A stretch of 64,000 bases of DNA from Microcoleus asticus IPMA8 (lineage in GTDB: Bacteria; Cyanobacteriota; Cyanobacteriia; Cyanobacteriales; Microcoleaceae): NCBI RefSeq assembly GCF_013179805.1, contig NZ_SRRZ01000018.1, forward strand, positions 16,801-80,800, read 5' to 3'. The position numbers and the translations under genes are program-made. The number at the start of each line of letters is the position of its first letter. The first letter of the stretch is position 1. This document shows positions 35,106 through 44,650 of the stretch, piece by piece. The notes under the pieces are model-generated. The model saw only the letters and a list, made by a program, of their open reading frames with translations. It had not been told where the DNA came from and did not search any database.

Positions 35106-36461
35106 TCATATTTTGCCAATTATCGGCAGGAGAATTTCAAATTCGGTGCTCTGGCCCGGCTGCGATCGCATTTTCAGTTGGCCCCCATGCTTTTCTGTAA
35201 CGATTTGATGGGAGATAGCCAGCCCCATACCGGTGCCTTTGCCTGCTGGTTTAGTGGTAAAAAAGGTCTCAAATATCTGCTGGTGATTTTCTGGGGGAAT
35301 GCCGGGGCCGTTATCGGCAATGCAAATTGCGACCCGCTTGCCGTGTTCGGTTTCTATGACTTTAGTGGTAATTTCGATTTGGGGCTGCCAGTTGTCCAGG
35401 CACTCGGTCTGTATTTCTCGATCGGCTGCGTACTCTGTCAGGGCGTCTAGAGCATTAACTAACAAATTCAAAAACACCTGACTCAACTGACCGGAGTAGC
35501 CAGTAACTAGCGGCACTTCACCGTAATTTTTTACCACTTCTATGCTGTTTTTAAAGCGGTTTTTCAGAATTAACAGCGTCATCTCCACGCATTCGTGAAT
35601 GTCTGTCTCCACTGGCTTTGTCTCGTCCATGTGAGAGAAGTGGTGCAGCCCGTTAACTATTTTTAGCAATTGCGAGGCTCCCAGTTCCATCCCTTCTAAG
35701 GTGACTGGCAAATCTTCTTGTAAAAAATCAAATTCAATTTCTTCTTTGAGGGCATCAATTCGGGGACACGGTTCAGAATATTCTTCTTCATAAACCGAAA
35801 TGAGCTGAAGCAAGTGTTCAAAATAGGACAGCAGAAAAGTCAAATTTCCCCAAATACAGTTTAGCGGATTTCTGATTTCGTGAGCTACTTCTGCTACAAT
35901 TCTCCCCAAACTCGCCATTTTTTCTGTTTGGATTAGTTTGGCTTGGGTTTGTTTGTGGAGCAACTTATTTGTTAATTCGTGAATTCTTGATTGAGCGATT
36001 ATTAATTGGTGTACGTCTAACAGTTTGTAGCTCTGAGGTGCTATTTCCACTACTACAGGTTCGTAAATTAATTCTGCCGATCTGTAAAGCGATTCCTGGG
36101 CGGCTTCTACTATTAATTTACTACCTGGAAGTACCAGCGGATCTGGCTTGGAAAACTTGTATAATACTTCTATTGGTCGCTTAAAAAACATTTCTAATCC
36201 GTAGCGGCGGTTAATTTTTTCATAAAATAGACGCCTGGATATTATGCCTACAAAATTACCCTCCTCTGTCAAAATGACGCCGGGAAGCATGGAATTTTTT
36301 TCAAAAGCCTGGGCTACTTCTTTTGCCTGTTGAGTTAATTCAATTTGGCAGTTGTAGAGTGGCAGGTCTAGGAGAGTTGATTCTGAGGATATGTTCCAAG
36401 TACAAATTTCAGGTATATGCAACACTGATAACTCCGAGCTAGTCTCACGCACAGCAAACAT
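35106..36461 (-). CDS. CBS-type sensor histidine kinase
   Basis: 451 residues from ATG 36461. CBS-like input domain (about 25-165: LPGVILTEEGNFVGIISRRL, EPVVVEIAPQSYKLLDVHQL), a coiled-coil link (IHELTNKLLHKQTQAKLIQT), phosphoacceptor VAHEIRNPLNCIWGNL (about residue 198), N-box LSQVFLNLLVNALDAL, G1 IADNGPGIPP and G2 GKGTGMGLAISHQIVTEKHG. All kinase motifs are intact and there is no transmembrane segment, so it is cytosolic. It shares layout with the genes at 33620 and 45654. No cognate regulator is adjacent. Confidence 0.92.
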   Translation of the reverse strand: MFAVRETSSELSVLHIPEICTWNISSESTLLDLPLYNCQIELTQQAKEVAQAFEKNSMLPGVILTEEGNFVGIISRRLFYEKINRRYGLEMFFKRPIEVLYKFSKPDPLVLPGSKLIVEAAQESLYRSAELIYEPVVVEIAPQSYKLLDVHQLIIAQSRIHELTNKLLHKQTQAKLIQTEKMASLGRIVAEVAHEIRNPLNCIWGNLTFLLSYFEHLLQLISVYEEEYSEPCPRIDALKEEIEFDFLQEDLPVTLEGMELGASQLLKIVNGLHHFSHMDETKPVETDIHECVEMTLLILKNRFKNSIEVVKNYGEVPLVTGYSGQLSQVFLNLLVNALDALTEYAADREIQTECLDNWQPQIEITTKVIETEHGKRVAICIADNGPGIPPENHQQIFETFFTTKPAGKGTGMGLAISHQIVTEKHGGQLKMRSQPGQSTEFEILLPIIGKI

Positions 36462-37179
36462 AGATGAAACCCCTGTTAAATGTTGTATTGATGGATAACT
36501 TAAGTTGCTATTAATTGGTAACGGGTAATTGGGAGGGGGTAGTTGCTAATTTGTTAAATTAGAACAGCATCCGATGGGAAAACCCGATCGCACTAGCGTT
36601 GTGTGCTAAAGATTTTGTTTCTAAATCAATGTTAAACGATCGAAGCTTTTGTGGAACTTACGGAGTTCTGCTGTAAACTTTTTACCATCATATACCTGCG
36701 ATCGCCTGTTTTCAGAAAATTTTTAATGTTTATCAGGGATTTTTGTTACCTACTATACCATTTTTCCGGTGCTAGTAGGGAATTGGAGAACAGCTTGCGG
36801 GTTATGAGTGAATATACGGCCCTGCTTCGAGGGTTCGATGGCCCGGATTGGCGATCGTGGAAGTGACTTGAGGCCCCAACGGTCAAGATTGGGGCCCAGG
36901 CCAAAATCAGCATATTGTACAGCAGAAGGAAGTTCGGCAACGGATTCGCTTTCTTCGGATGTAACGGATGGAAGGCTTTAGTTATCTAGCAGAGAAGGAA
37001 GAAGCAATCTTCGGCAAGGGTTTGTGCAATTGAGAAAGTTCTAACCGTCTTGGCGGTTGCTATACCACTAAAAAGAATCCAACTTTAGGCAACTTCCAAC
37101 CTTGATGGCAGTCAGTTTTTTGCAATCTGCAATCTGCAATCTGGAATCTGGAATCTGCAATCTCAAATCTCAAATCGTC
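36462..37179. repeat. Gene-free spacer with GGCCCCAA hairpin, shared 19-mer and heptads
   Basis: GGCCCCAA (36872-36879) pairs with TTGGGGCC (36889-36896). A 19-mer at 36928-36946 is identical to one inside the TPR-GT61 gene at 11669-11687. Heptads of AATCTGC/AATCTGG/AATCTCA type fill 37126-37175, ending beside the TAA of the next gene. A short forward GTG frame at 36651-36866 has no coding support. Confidence 0.65.
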
Positions 37180-37746
37180 TTAGGGTTCCACATCCGGCCA
37201 AAGGCGTTCTAGCTGATACCGCCAAGCCGCGAGAGTATTTTCGCGAGACTCTCGTCCTAGTTCCATTTCACCCATCAATCCCTCTGCGTAGAAACGGTCT
37301 AAAGTCTGAAGGGTAGTTTCGACAGACTGTCCCTGCATCTTCGCAGCTTTGATGATTTGACGGATGCGGCTTTCTATCAAACCGCCGAAAAAGTCGGACA
37401 AACCTCGCTCTTGCAAAGCCAGCAGTCTGGCGACGGCGGCCGAGAAATCTGCGGCGGCGAGTGTGGCACAACTGTGCTGAAATACTCCCCACACAACGTT
37501 TTGATGTATGGCGTAGCGAGTTTCGAGGGTGGTGTCAAAGTTAGCTTCTAGCAGTTTATCAAAAAATGGTTGAGCTTCCTGGGCGTCGGCGATCGGCAGC
37601 AAAATCCGCAGCCAACTCCCCTCTTCTGAAAGGAGGACTAACAAGCGAAATTTGGGAGTTTCTACTTGCCAAGAAGTAGCAGCAGGCGTCTCAACACTGT
37701 CACCAAATAAGTCTTTAAGGGTATTGCTAATTTCTTCGGGAGTCAT
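37180..37746 (-). CDS. Conserved hypothetical protein, CesT/YbjN-like fold possible
   Basis: 188 residues from ATG 37746 (MTPEEISNTLKDLFGDS). The longer frame upstream contains repeat-derived residues and is rejected. The first 130 residues alternate strand and helix: FRLLVLLSEEGSWLRILLPI, PFFDKLLEANFDTTLETRYA, NVVWGVFQHSCATL. This recalls the CesT/YbjN type III chaperone-like fold, a weak inference. The rest is helical (RQIIKAAKMQGQSVETTLQT). The family appears cyanobacterial; function unknown. Downstream heptads abut its stop. Confidence 0.65.
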   Translation of the reverse strand: MTPEEISNTLKDLFGDSVETPAATSWQVETPKFRLLVLLSEEGSWLRILLPIADAQEAQPFFDKLLEANFDTTLETRYAIHQNVVWGVFQHSCATLAAADFSAAVARLLALQERGLSDFFGGLIESRIRQIIKAAKMQGQSVETTLQTLDRFYAEGLMGEMELGRESRENTLAAWRYQLERLWPDVEP

Positions 37747-38001
37747 GCGAATTTTAGATTTTTGGTTTGAGGTTTTAGATGTGAAATTGCAGGCTGGTGA
37801 GTTGGTTTCAAAGTTTGTAATATTTACCAGTATCACCTAGTATCAACTCAATTTCAAATCTCAAATCTCAAATCTCAAATCAATTTAGTAAAAGTAGAGT
37901 GCGCCTCGGCGCACATTTCAACGCCCGGTGCGCACGGATCGCCTTACTCTCTTGATATTTACCAATATCGGTCAATCTAAAATCTAAAATCTCAAATCGA
38001 T
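37747..38001. repeat. Spacer with ATCTCAA/ATCTAAA heptads and GTGCGC palindrome
   Basis: TTTCAAATCTCAAATCTCAA heptads at about 37847-37880, a GTGCGCCTCGGCGCAC hairpin at 37901-37916, and further heptads at 37974-37998 that end ATCGATTTAG, touching the TAG/TAA boundary of the next minus-strand gene. Confidence 0.7.
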
Positions 38002-39567
38002 TTAGGGGAGCCAGCGGGGGTGATAGCCGGCAAAGGGCAGTTCTTCTGGCTGTAGTTTTGCGGGAGAACCGTCTGCGGGTATTTCTACTAAGGGTAGCAG
38101 CCAGAGGCGGCTGGTGGCGATCGACTGTCCGCTATCGTTGCGGGGACTATCTGCTGCTGAGGGCTTTGCTGCTGCGACTGATTGGTCGAAAATTAATGCC
38201 AGCCCGTCGGGAGATAAACTGATTTGGGTATCTAATTGGTTGGGCAAAACCAGCAGCGGTTTGATGGTTCCTACCAAACGAGTGCCCTCTTTTTTAAGGT
38301 CGATGGCGGCGATGAAAGGCTGTTCTTTGTAGCTTTCTGTTGTGAGGCGTTGGGTTAAAAAACAGTAGAGACGCTGAAATTGGTTGTCTTTGTCTTTGCG
38401 GGGGTCGAAATAAACGCCGATAATGCTGCCGGGAATTCGCAATATTTCTTGTTCTGCACCTTGGTTGTCTAAGATGAAAAGCGATCGAGTAAAGTCGCTG
38501 TTGTATTTAACATATGCGGCGGCGGAGTTGTCGCGGGCCATGCCCAATACTTGTTCGTATTTTGGCAAAAATTCTACTGGGTCTGCTTCCGGTTTGAGGG
38601 GGACGATCGCTAATCCTTGTTTTTGAGATATTACCATCGATTTGCTGTCGGGGCGAATCAGAAAATCTCCACCTTGTTGATTTTCCAAGGGTCGGGGAGG
38701 CACTTTTTCTTCCAAAATCCAAGGACTGAAATCGCCGGGATTGCGGCGGTTGACGCGCTGGATAACTATGATTTTTCCGTCGGCTGAGAGGTCGAATTTG
38801 AGATTTTGGTAATCTTTGGCATCTAATACTTTGTCCAGTCTACCTGCTGGCTGCGGCTGAGATTCTACTCCTGGAGATTGAGGGTTGAGACCGGTTGTAA
38901 CTGTAAATAGTTCTTGATTTAGGGTGCCGCCACTACGGGCGATCGATCGATCTGTAGCTGAGAATAAAATGCGATCGCTGTCGGGATACGGTTTAAAATC
39001 AGTTACTACTAAATCTTTGGGAGTCAGCGGTATCGGTTTTGAGTCGCTGCTGGTGAGATTGACTAGCATTAATCTGCTTTCTGTTTCGCCTTGGACGCCG
39101 ATGTAAGCAAAAGCTCGATCGCGGCTGCGAAAGGAACTGCTAAACGGTTGAATTGGCGTTCCTTTATTTTGGTTGTTTTCTCCGAAATACTTGTCGGTTG
39201 CTCCGGCGAGTTTTACTGTGTAGGTAACGCCGTAGGGTGCTGGATCTTTGAGGGTGTAAGCCATGCGCCTTCCAGCCCAACTAAATTTACCGGGGAGGGG
39301 GGGTTCTAGCTTTAAGTTTTCCTCGACGCTGGAGTGGTTCATCGGTCGAAAGAAGGTGAGAATAAAGCCAGTATCTTCAGCGCCGATTTGTTTGTTTTCC
39401 CAGGTAAATTCTCGCACTCTGGGTGCTGTGCGATCGCCACTCAGCAGCAGCAGTCCCATTAAGAGGCTCAGCACTAGCATGAGGGCGATCGCCGTGCGGT
39501 CGATCGGCTGTTTGAATGGCAGAATAGCTAAGGGTGAAGGATTAATTTTTTTGTTAAAAATACTCAC
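38002..39567 (-). CDS. Membrane-anchored Ig-like / beta-propeller protein
   Basis: 521 residues. One N-terminal transmembrane anchor (about 25-45, IALMLVLSLLMGLLLLSGD) and no cleavable signal seen. Residues about 50-135 resemble an SbsA/Big_5 Ig-like domain (TGFILTFFRPMNHSSVEENL, GVTYTVKLAGATD). The remainder (about 145-515) has repeated strand pairs with VTDFKPYPDSDRILFSA, DLSADGKIIVIQ and SLSPDGLALIFDQS, a TolB-like propeller. The bulk is probably periplasmic. The family is common in cyanobacteria without a known role. It may bind cell-envelope polymers (inference). Confidence 0.75.
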   Translation of the reverse strand: MSIFNKKINPSPLAILPFKQPIDRTAIALMLVLSLLMGLLLLSGDRTAPRVREFTWENKQIGAEDTGFILTFFRPMNHSSVEENLKLEPPLPGKFSWAGRRMAYTLKDPAPYGVTYTVKLAGATDKYFGENNQNKGTPIQPFSSSFRSRDRAFAYIGVQGETESRLMLVNLTSSDSKPIPLTPKDLVVTDFKPYPDSDRILFSATDRSIARSGGTLNQELFTVTTGLNPQSPGVESQPQPAGRLDKVLDAKDYQNLKFDLSADGKIIVIQRVNRRNPGDFSPWILEEKVPPRPLENQQGGDFLIRPDSKSMVISQKQGLAIVPLKPEADPVEFLPKYEQVLGMARDNSAAAYVKYNSDFTRSLFILDNQGAEQEILRIPGSIIGVYFDPRKDKDNQFQRLYCFLTQRLTTESYKEQPFIAAIDLKKEGTRLVGTIKPLLVLPNQLDTQISLSPDGLALIFDQSVAAAKPSAADSPRNDSGQSIATSRLWLLPLVEIPADGSPAKLQPEELPFAGYHPRWLP

Positions 39568-40050
39568 AAATCTTTCTCTCCTATTTCTGCTGAAAATTAA
39601 CTACCAAATTTTCCCTCTTAAATTTTACAGTCCTAGATGCACTCCCTACCCTCAGAAACCTGTTTTTTTTACCAGCGAAAAGGACTGCAACGAAGTATGT
39701 TGGTAAAAAACTCGGTTTCTGAAAGTTTTGCTGCTTCCAGGACAGGACTGAATTAAACTCACGATCTAAAATCGGTGGAGTCTGCTGCACGTCCAACAGC
39801 CTCCACCGATTTTAAATGTGAAATTTGAGATTTTAGCTTGTAGGGCGTCTCAGAGCTAAAAATTGCTCGATCGAGAGAGGTTTTGGCGATCGTATAGCAC
39901 CCTAATTGTTCCAGTTGCATCCAGGACTGTTTGAGCTTTAAGATTTTTAATCCCATCTCAAATCGCCAATTCTTTAACAGGTTGAGTGGTAACACAGGCG
40001 TTCTACCCCTCCTACTAATAATCATGACGACTACTTAGCTGAGATCCCTT
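39568..40050. other. Spacer with CCTGTTTTTTTTACC and CTCGGTTTCTG half-repeats
   Basis: No gene is supported over about 480 bases. Facing copies of the AAACC-GG-TTTCT family lie near 39652-39720. The AT-rich stretch near 39580-39640 may carry the promoter of the Ig-like/propeller gene. Confidence 0.5.
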
Positions 40051-41037
40051 TCACGAATCCTTGACAATGGGTATCTTGGAACTATTATTAACTGCTGACA
40101 GTGTATACGGCGATTCAGGTTCGGGATATAGCTTAGAATATTTGCTATCGTAATGCCTGACCTCAAAATAGTTTAAGTTTGACGGGTGAGGCTTATATAT
40201 GGTGAAACATTCCAACAGACAAAAAGTTGCGGCACTCTCTAAAAGCCCGACATTCACTACTTGATTTTTGAAGATGCGACCTGATTTTATCCACTGTTTC
40301 ATCTGGTTTCTTGACAAACAGTAAAATGCTGAATGAGGATTGTTAAACTCCGCAAATTTTACACCTTCTATCTCTACACTAGATAGCTGATTCCACAATA
40401 GCGGCTGCTGTATTGTCAAATCAATATATCTCTTGGTTCCTTGATCCATTTCATAACGGTTTGGGTAAAGAATAGCATTCTCATACCCGCTTTGTCGGTT
40501 AAAATTTTCTAATTTTTCTAGAATGAAAGCATCGTACAAAACAATGTCATCTTCTATGAATAAAAACCAGTCAAATTTTTCTACTCTTTCGACAAATTCT
40601 TCCTGAAGCCTAAACTCTACCAACATGGGGTCGCATTCAGGGCCTTCTTGTATCTGAATGCACTTAATTTGATATTCAGGTAAGTACGCTGTAACGTGCC
40701 TGTTTGGTAGAGTTTGGATCGCAATAGTCAGGTCGCAATGAGCAAAACTTGTCAACAGTCCATCTATTGTGTGCCTGAGTCTCTCAATTTTTTCTGTGGC
40801 TTTTTCTGGATTGTTAGATTCTTCAACGGATGTAATGTGTGCGACAGCCGCAAAGACTTTGGGCCGTGCTTTTTCGGGCTGTTCGTTTTCTTTGAATAAA
40901 TCTATAATGCGATCTCTTTGATAAAAAAACATCAGTTTAGTATACCTCGTGGCAACTCGCGATATTTCTTGTAACAAAGCCAGTTGTAAAAAGATAAAGT
41001 GCATTACTTTTCTTCTGGCATTTTTTTCGCTTGACAT
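40051..41037 (-). CDS. Putative glycosyltransferase (GT2-like fold)
   Basis: 328 residues from ATG 41037, with AAAAGGAGATT upstream. No signal peptide. The acidic motif FDWFLFIEDDIVLYDAFILE resembles the metal-binding DxD of GT-A enzymes. ILYPNRYEMDQGTKRYIDLT and NPHSAFYCLSRNQMKQW look like acceptor-site segments. Related proteins occur in cyanobacterial polysaccharide regions. It follows the flippase by 20 bases on the same strand (flippase first), so both are probably one operon for exopolysaccharide assembly. Confidence 0.75.
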   Translation of the reverse strand: MSSEKNARRKVMHFIFLQLALLQEISRVATRYTKLMFFYQRDRIIDLFKENEQPEKARPKVFAAVAHITSVEESNNPEKATEKIERLRHTIDGLLTSFAHCDLTIAIQTLPNRHVTAYLPEYQIKCIQIQEGPECDPMLVEFRLQEEFVERVEKFDWFLFIEDDIVLYDAFILEKLENFNRQSGYENAILYPNRYEMDQGTKRYIDLTIQQPLLWNQLSSVEIEGVKFAEFNNPHSAFYCLSRNQMKQWIKSGRIFKNQVVNVGLLESAATFCLLECFTIYKPHPSNLNYFEVRHYDSKYSKLYPEPESPYTLSAVNNSSKIPIVKDS

Positions 41038-41057
41038 ATAGACAATCTCCTTTTTGT

Positions 41058-42434
41058 TTACTGAAATAGGGTATTGATTGGAATTAAATCCATCGGTGAT
41101 ATTTTATCGATTGGCAGACCCAAACCAAAAGTGACTCTACACCAAAGTAGAGTTGCCAGCACCCCTACAAACAGCCCTGTTAATTGAAGATCCTGCCAAA
41201 AACAAGTTAGTCCTTCCCGCCACAAACCGTAGTTAGTTACTATATAGGTAGGAAGGTCGCCGAGAGCTACAGCAATCACAGCACCTAAATTACCTTTTAA
41301 GTGGTATCCCAGCGGTATACTTATACATAGATTCACAAAAGTCAGCAGATTGCCCATAGCTGGGTACTGAGACTTTCCTACGGCTAACAGACAAGAACCC
41401 ATCATATTGTGGAGGGTGGTGTGCCAGATACCTAAAGCCAAAATTGGCATCATCCAAGATGCAGCCCAATACTCTTTCCTGTACAGTATTAAAATTAACT
41501 GGTCTCCCAAGGTCACAAAAATTGCTAAACCTACGGCTAACGGTATTAGAATTAGCTTGCGGTTCTTGAGTATCTTCGCGCGCAACTCCTGTCGAGGCAA
41601 CTCTGCCAGCATAGAAATCGAGGGAAAAATCACCCTGCCGCTAATGGCGATGATGACTTGGCGCGGCATATCGCCGAGAGTAAAAGCGATGCCGTAAATG
41701 CCCAACATTGTTAAAGTAAATATTTTCCCGAGGATGAGTCTATCGGCTTGAGAACACAAGAAAAACAAAGCCGTAGACACAAATATCCATTTGCCATAAG
41801 AAAATATTTCTTTAGCTGCTTCTTTATCCCAAGCAAAGCGGTTTGACTTGCCGGGAATCAAAAAATGGCTCCATACTAACTCCATTACAGCTCCAGTCAA
41901 GCCGCCGGCGATGATGGCCCAAATGCTGCGATCGAACCAGGCCCAGACAATCATTACTATAGTAGAAACAATCTGTATGCCCAACTCAAAAATTACTACT
42001 TCCTTCACTGCCATTTTGCGTTCTAGGCTGGATGTGGCTGTGGATTTAAACCCTCCTATTAGGGAATTTATACCTATTATTGGAATCAACCACTGGAGAC
42101 GGGGATCTCCATAAAAACTAGCAACAGGCTGGGTAATTATAACCAAACAAATCCAAATGAAAAAGCTGCGAATAACTTGCAGCGTCCAAGCGGTATTGAG
42201 AAATTCAGGATCTTCGCCGCGTTTGTTCTGGATGATGCTTGGGCCTAGACCGATGTCTGAGAATAAGTTAATCCCTGTGATGAAAACGTAGGCTAGACCT
42301 ACTAGACCAAATAATTCAGGCAAAAGCAGACGCGTCAGGATTAAGTTGCTGCCAAATCGGATAATTTGACTGCTTCCATAGCTGGCGATCGTCCAGATAG
42401 CACCTTTGATAGCTAATTTTTTTTCTGATGACAT
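41058..42434 (-). CDS. Oligosaccharide flippase (Wzx / MATE-like)
   Basis: 458 residues and about 12-14 hydrophobic helices: MSSEKKLAIKGAIWTIASYG, GLVGLAYVFITGINLFSDIG, LGPSIIQ, FLNTAWTLQVIRSFFIWI. This is the polysaccharide-transporter family that flips lipid-linked oligosaccharides across the inner membrane. ATG 42434; the N-terminal MSSEK is shared with the next gene, whose leader sequence also resembles this one. No polymerase or ligase is nearby, so the pair may act with loci elsewhere. Confidence 0.88.
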   Translation of the reverse strand: MSSEKKLAIKGAIWTIASYGSSQIIRFGSNLILTRLLLPELFGLVGLAYVFITGINLFSDIGLGPSIIQNKRGEDPEFLNTAWTLQVIRSFFIWICLVIITQPVASFYGDPRLQWLIPIIGINSLIGGFKSTATSSLERKMAVKEVVIFELGIQIVSTIVMIVWAWFDRSIWAIIAGGLTGAVMELVWSHFLIPGKSNRFAWDKEAAKEIFSYGKWIFVSTALFFLCSQADRLILGKIFTLTMLGIYGIAFTLGDMPRQVIIAISGRVIFPSISMLAELPRQELRAKILKNRKLILIPLAVGLAIFVTLGDQLILILYRKEYWAASWMMPILALGIWHTTLHNMMGSCLLAVGKSQYPAMGNLLTFVNLCISIPLGYHLKGNLGAVIAVALGDLPTYIVTNYGLWREGLTCFWQDLQLTGLFVGVLATLLWCRVTFGLGLPIDKISPMDLIPINTLFQ

Positions 42435-42617
42435 ATACTCAGAATTTATTTCCTAATTACGAGTGTAGTTGCTGAATTTGTTATTTGCAACTCCTACAGG
42501 ATGCTGCTGCCACTTTTATAGCTGACTGTACAGTATCTTTATTTGTATACGGAGGACGGGTCTTGAGTGTCCATGTCGCAATAAAGATAAAAATTTAATC
42601 TCATACTTACTCCATAC

Positions 42618-43406
42618 CTAATAATCATAAGGATTTTTTGGTTCGGGAATTGGTTTGAGGGAGGATGCTTGAACGATTAATTTGCGCTTGCCTTGCAGTT
42701 CTTCTACGATCGTTTCTCCTTCTATTTCTAGCCAACTGTCTGGGGCAAAGGTGGCCCGGCTTTGACCGATCAGTAATTTTACCGGCAACCCGATCGGATA
42801 GGCGTCTGCCGCGCAGCAGGTAATGATAAAACGCCCGATCCACATATATTGTTCTGCTATGTTGGGGGGGTGAATTACAAATCCTTGAACTTTGACTTTT
42901 TGACCTCTGTATATATCGGGTTCGGGATTGAAATTTAACAGCCGCACCCATTCGACGAGCGATCGCTTTTCTGGTTGGGTACTATTGCGAAATTCTTGGG
43001 GTTGCAGTCTGGTGATTGGCAGAGATTCGGTGAGGCCTCGTTCTAATGCTGTCTGGCTGGTAAAAGTGCGTGGCGTTGTTAGTAAACCTATTAATGCGAC
43101 GCTCAACATTAAGGTGCTGCCGATACTGGGGGGAAACAAAGTAACGTGTTCAACTTCTGTGATTCTGAGAGAGTTATTTGCTGCTGATGTCCGCGATTGC
43201 TTTGTGGTGCGATCGAGCTTTATGAGTTCCCAAGTTTTTAACCCGCCAATCACCATTAAGCCGATTCCTCCCGCTAGAGTCAAGCCAAAGTAATTGGGGT
43301 GAATGAGAATGCTTAATTTGCCGGTGATCCAATATTTGAGGAGCAGTATTCCCCACGCTAAGATAGCTAGGGCGTCCAGCCAGGGGCTAATTTTTTTAAG
43401 ATTCAT
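42618..43406 (-). CDS. TIGR03943-family membrane protein, partner of DUF318 permease
   Basis: 262 residues from ATG 43406 (MNLKKISPWLDALAILAWGI). The longer frame to 43514 covers GA-rich repeat sequence and is rejected. Two N-terminal membrane helices (about 8-25 and 38-58), a third at about 110, then a soluble domain with YRGQKVKVQGFVIHPPN, FIITCCAADAYPIGLPV and SWLEIEGETIVEEL. This is TIGR03943, regularly encoded next to DUF318 permeases, as here (165 bases downstream). The CC pair may bind metal. Substrate unknown. Confidence 0.85.
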   Translation of the reverse strand: MNLKKISPWLDALAILAWGILLLKYWITGKLSILIHPNYFGLTLAGGIGLMVIGGLKTWELIKLDRTTKQSRTSAANNSLRITEVEHVTLFPPSIGSTLMLSVALIGLLTTPRTFTSQTALERGLTESLPITRLQPQEFRNSTQPEKRSLVEWVRLLNFNPEPDIYRGQKVKVQGFVIHPPNIAEQYMWIGRFIITCCAADAYPIGLPVKLLIGQSRATFAPDSWLEIEGETIVEELQGKRKLIVQASSLKPIPEPKNPYDY

Positions 43407-43570
43407 TTTGTAAGAGTCATGGGGAAGGAAGAGGCAAGAAGCAAGAGAAAAGAGGGAAGAGAGAAGAGAAAAAACACCTATCCGTAGCTCGGTGACTTCC
43501 GTGTCCTGAATCAAGGTAATTGAAAAGGGAAAATCGCAACTGCTATTATTTATCTGTCCGATCTAATTTA
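43407..43570. repeat. GA-rich heptad array between permease and partner gene
   Basis: GAAGAGG/CAAGAAG/CAAGAGA/AAAGAGG/GAAGAGA/GAAGAGA from about 43428 to 43470 shows 7-base spacing on one strand. Confidence 0.55.
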
Positions 43571-44650
43571 TTAACCTAAATGCAAGTTTACAGCGAGGGT
43601 CATTAAAAAGGTTAACTGAGCTGCCAAGACAATTATGTAAACTACGGCTCGACTTTTAAAAATTGACAGCATTAAACCGATGCCTTTGAGGTCAATCATC
43701 GGGCCGAAAACGAGAAAGGCTAACAGCGAACCGCTGGTAAATGTGGAAGCAAAAGACAGGGCAAAAAAGGCATCTACTGTAGAACAAATCGATACGACAG
43801 CGGCTAATAGCAGCATGGCGAGAATTGAGGAAACGGGGCCTTGACCGAGGTTGAGAATTAGTTCGCGGGGTGCGCCAACTTGAATGATGGCTGCGATCGC
43901 ACTTCCGATTACCAACACTCCTCCCAATTCGCGCAACTCCTGTACCATAGTGTTTAAAAGCAGGCGCAGACGCTCTTTAGAAACGCGGTGGAACATAGAC
44001 GAACGTTTGGAGGTTTTTTCTGTTTTGCCTGTTGGTAAAGGCTTCCAGTCGTCTTGTAGCAAAGATTCGATCGGCACCGCCCCCCCCGGCTGACCGAGCA
44101 TAAATGTTCCCGACTGCAACAGCACCGGAGTGTTGGCTTGGACGAGCTCTTTTTCGGAAAACTCTGGTTTTGGCAAGGGGATGGCGCGGGCTACAGAAGC
44201 TTGCAGCAGAGGCCGCAAGTCTTTTTGGGCGCTGAACACCCAGCCGATAATTGTGGCTGTGACTAGGGAAAATACCACCCGCAAAACTACAATTTCTGGC
44301 TGATCGCGAAATGCCGTCCAAGTCGCCCAAATTACCACGGGGTTGATGGTGGGGGCCGCGAGCAAAAAGCCGATCGCGGCTGGTGCGGGCACTCCCTGCA
44401 TCAGTAACCTCCGGGCTACGGGCACGTTACCGCACTCGCACACGGGAAACAAAAAGCCGATCGAACTGCCCATCAAAGCCCCCAGCAGCGGGTTTCGCGG
44501 GATGCGCGATACGAGTTTGCGTTCGTCTACAAACCCCAGCAGCAAACCTGAAAATAAAACTCCGAGCAGCAGAAAAGGTATTGCCTCTACTAACAAGCTG
44601 AGAAAAAGGGTAAAAGCATTGTTTAACTGATTTGTTAAGCCCGGTTGCAT
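43571..44650 (-). CDS. DUF318 family permease (ArsP-like)
   Basis: 359 residues, ATG 44650. About eight membrane helices in two halves joined by a cytosolic loop (about 165-245). Motifs FLFPVCECGNVPVARRLLMQ and GFLLAAPTINPVVIWATW match the PF03773 permease family, which includes ArsP-type metal-organic exporters; the CECG pair could bind metal. Second half: IGSAIAAIIQVGAPRELI, SICSTVDAFFALSFASTFTS. Substrate unknown. It precedes the TIGR03943 gene on the same strand, forming an operon. Confidence 0.9.
   Translation of the reverse strand: MQPGLTNQLNNAFTLFLSLLVEAIPFLLLGVLFSGLLLGFVDERKLVSRIPRNPLLGALMGSSIGFLFPVCECGNVPVARRLLMQGVPAPAAIGFLLAAPTINPVVIWATWTAFRDQPEIVVLRVVFSLVTATIIGWVFSAQKDLRPLLQASVARAIPLPKPEFSEKELVQANTPVLLQSGTFMLGQPGGAVPIESLLQDDWKPLPTGKTEKTSKRSSMFHRVSKERLRLLLNTMVQELRELGGVLVIGSAIAAIIQVGAPRELILNLGQGPVSSILAMLLLAAVVSICSTVDAFFALSFASTFTSGSLLAFLVFGPMIDLKGIGLMLSIFKSRAVVYIIVLAAQLTFLMTLAVNLHLG

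Noticed and set aside
36651..36866. Forward frame of 71 codons starting with GTG
   Set aside because: No ribosome binding site, no family features, overlaps a repeat-rich spacer.
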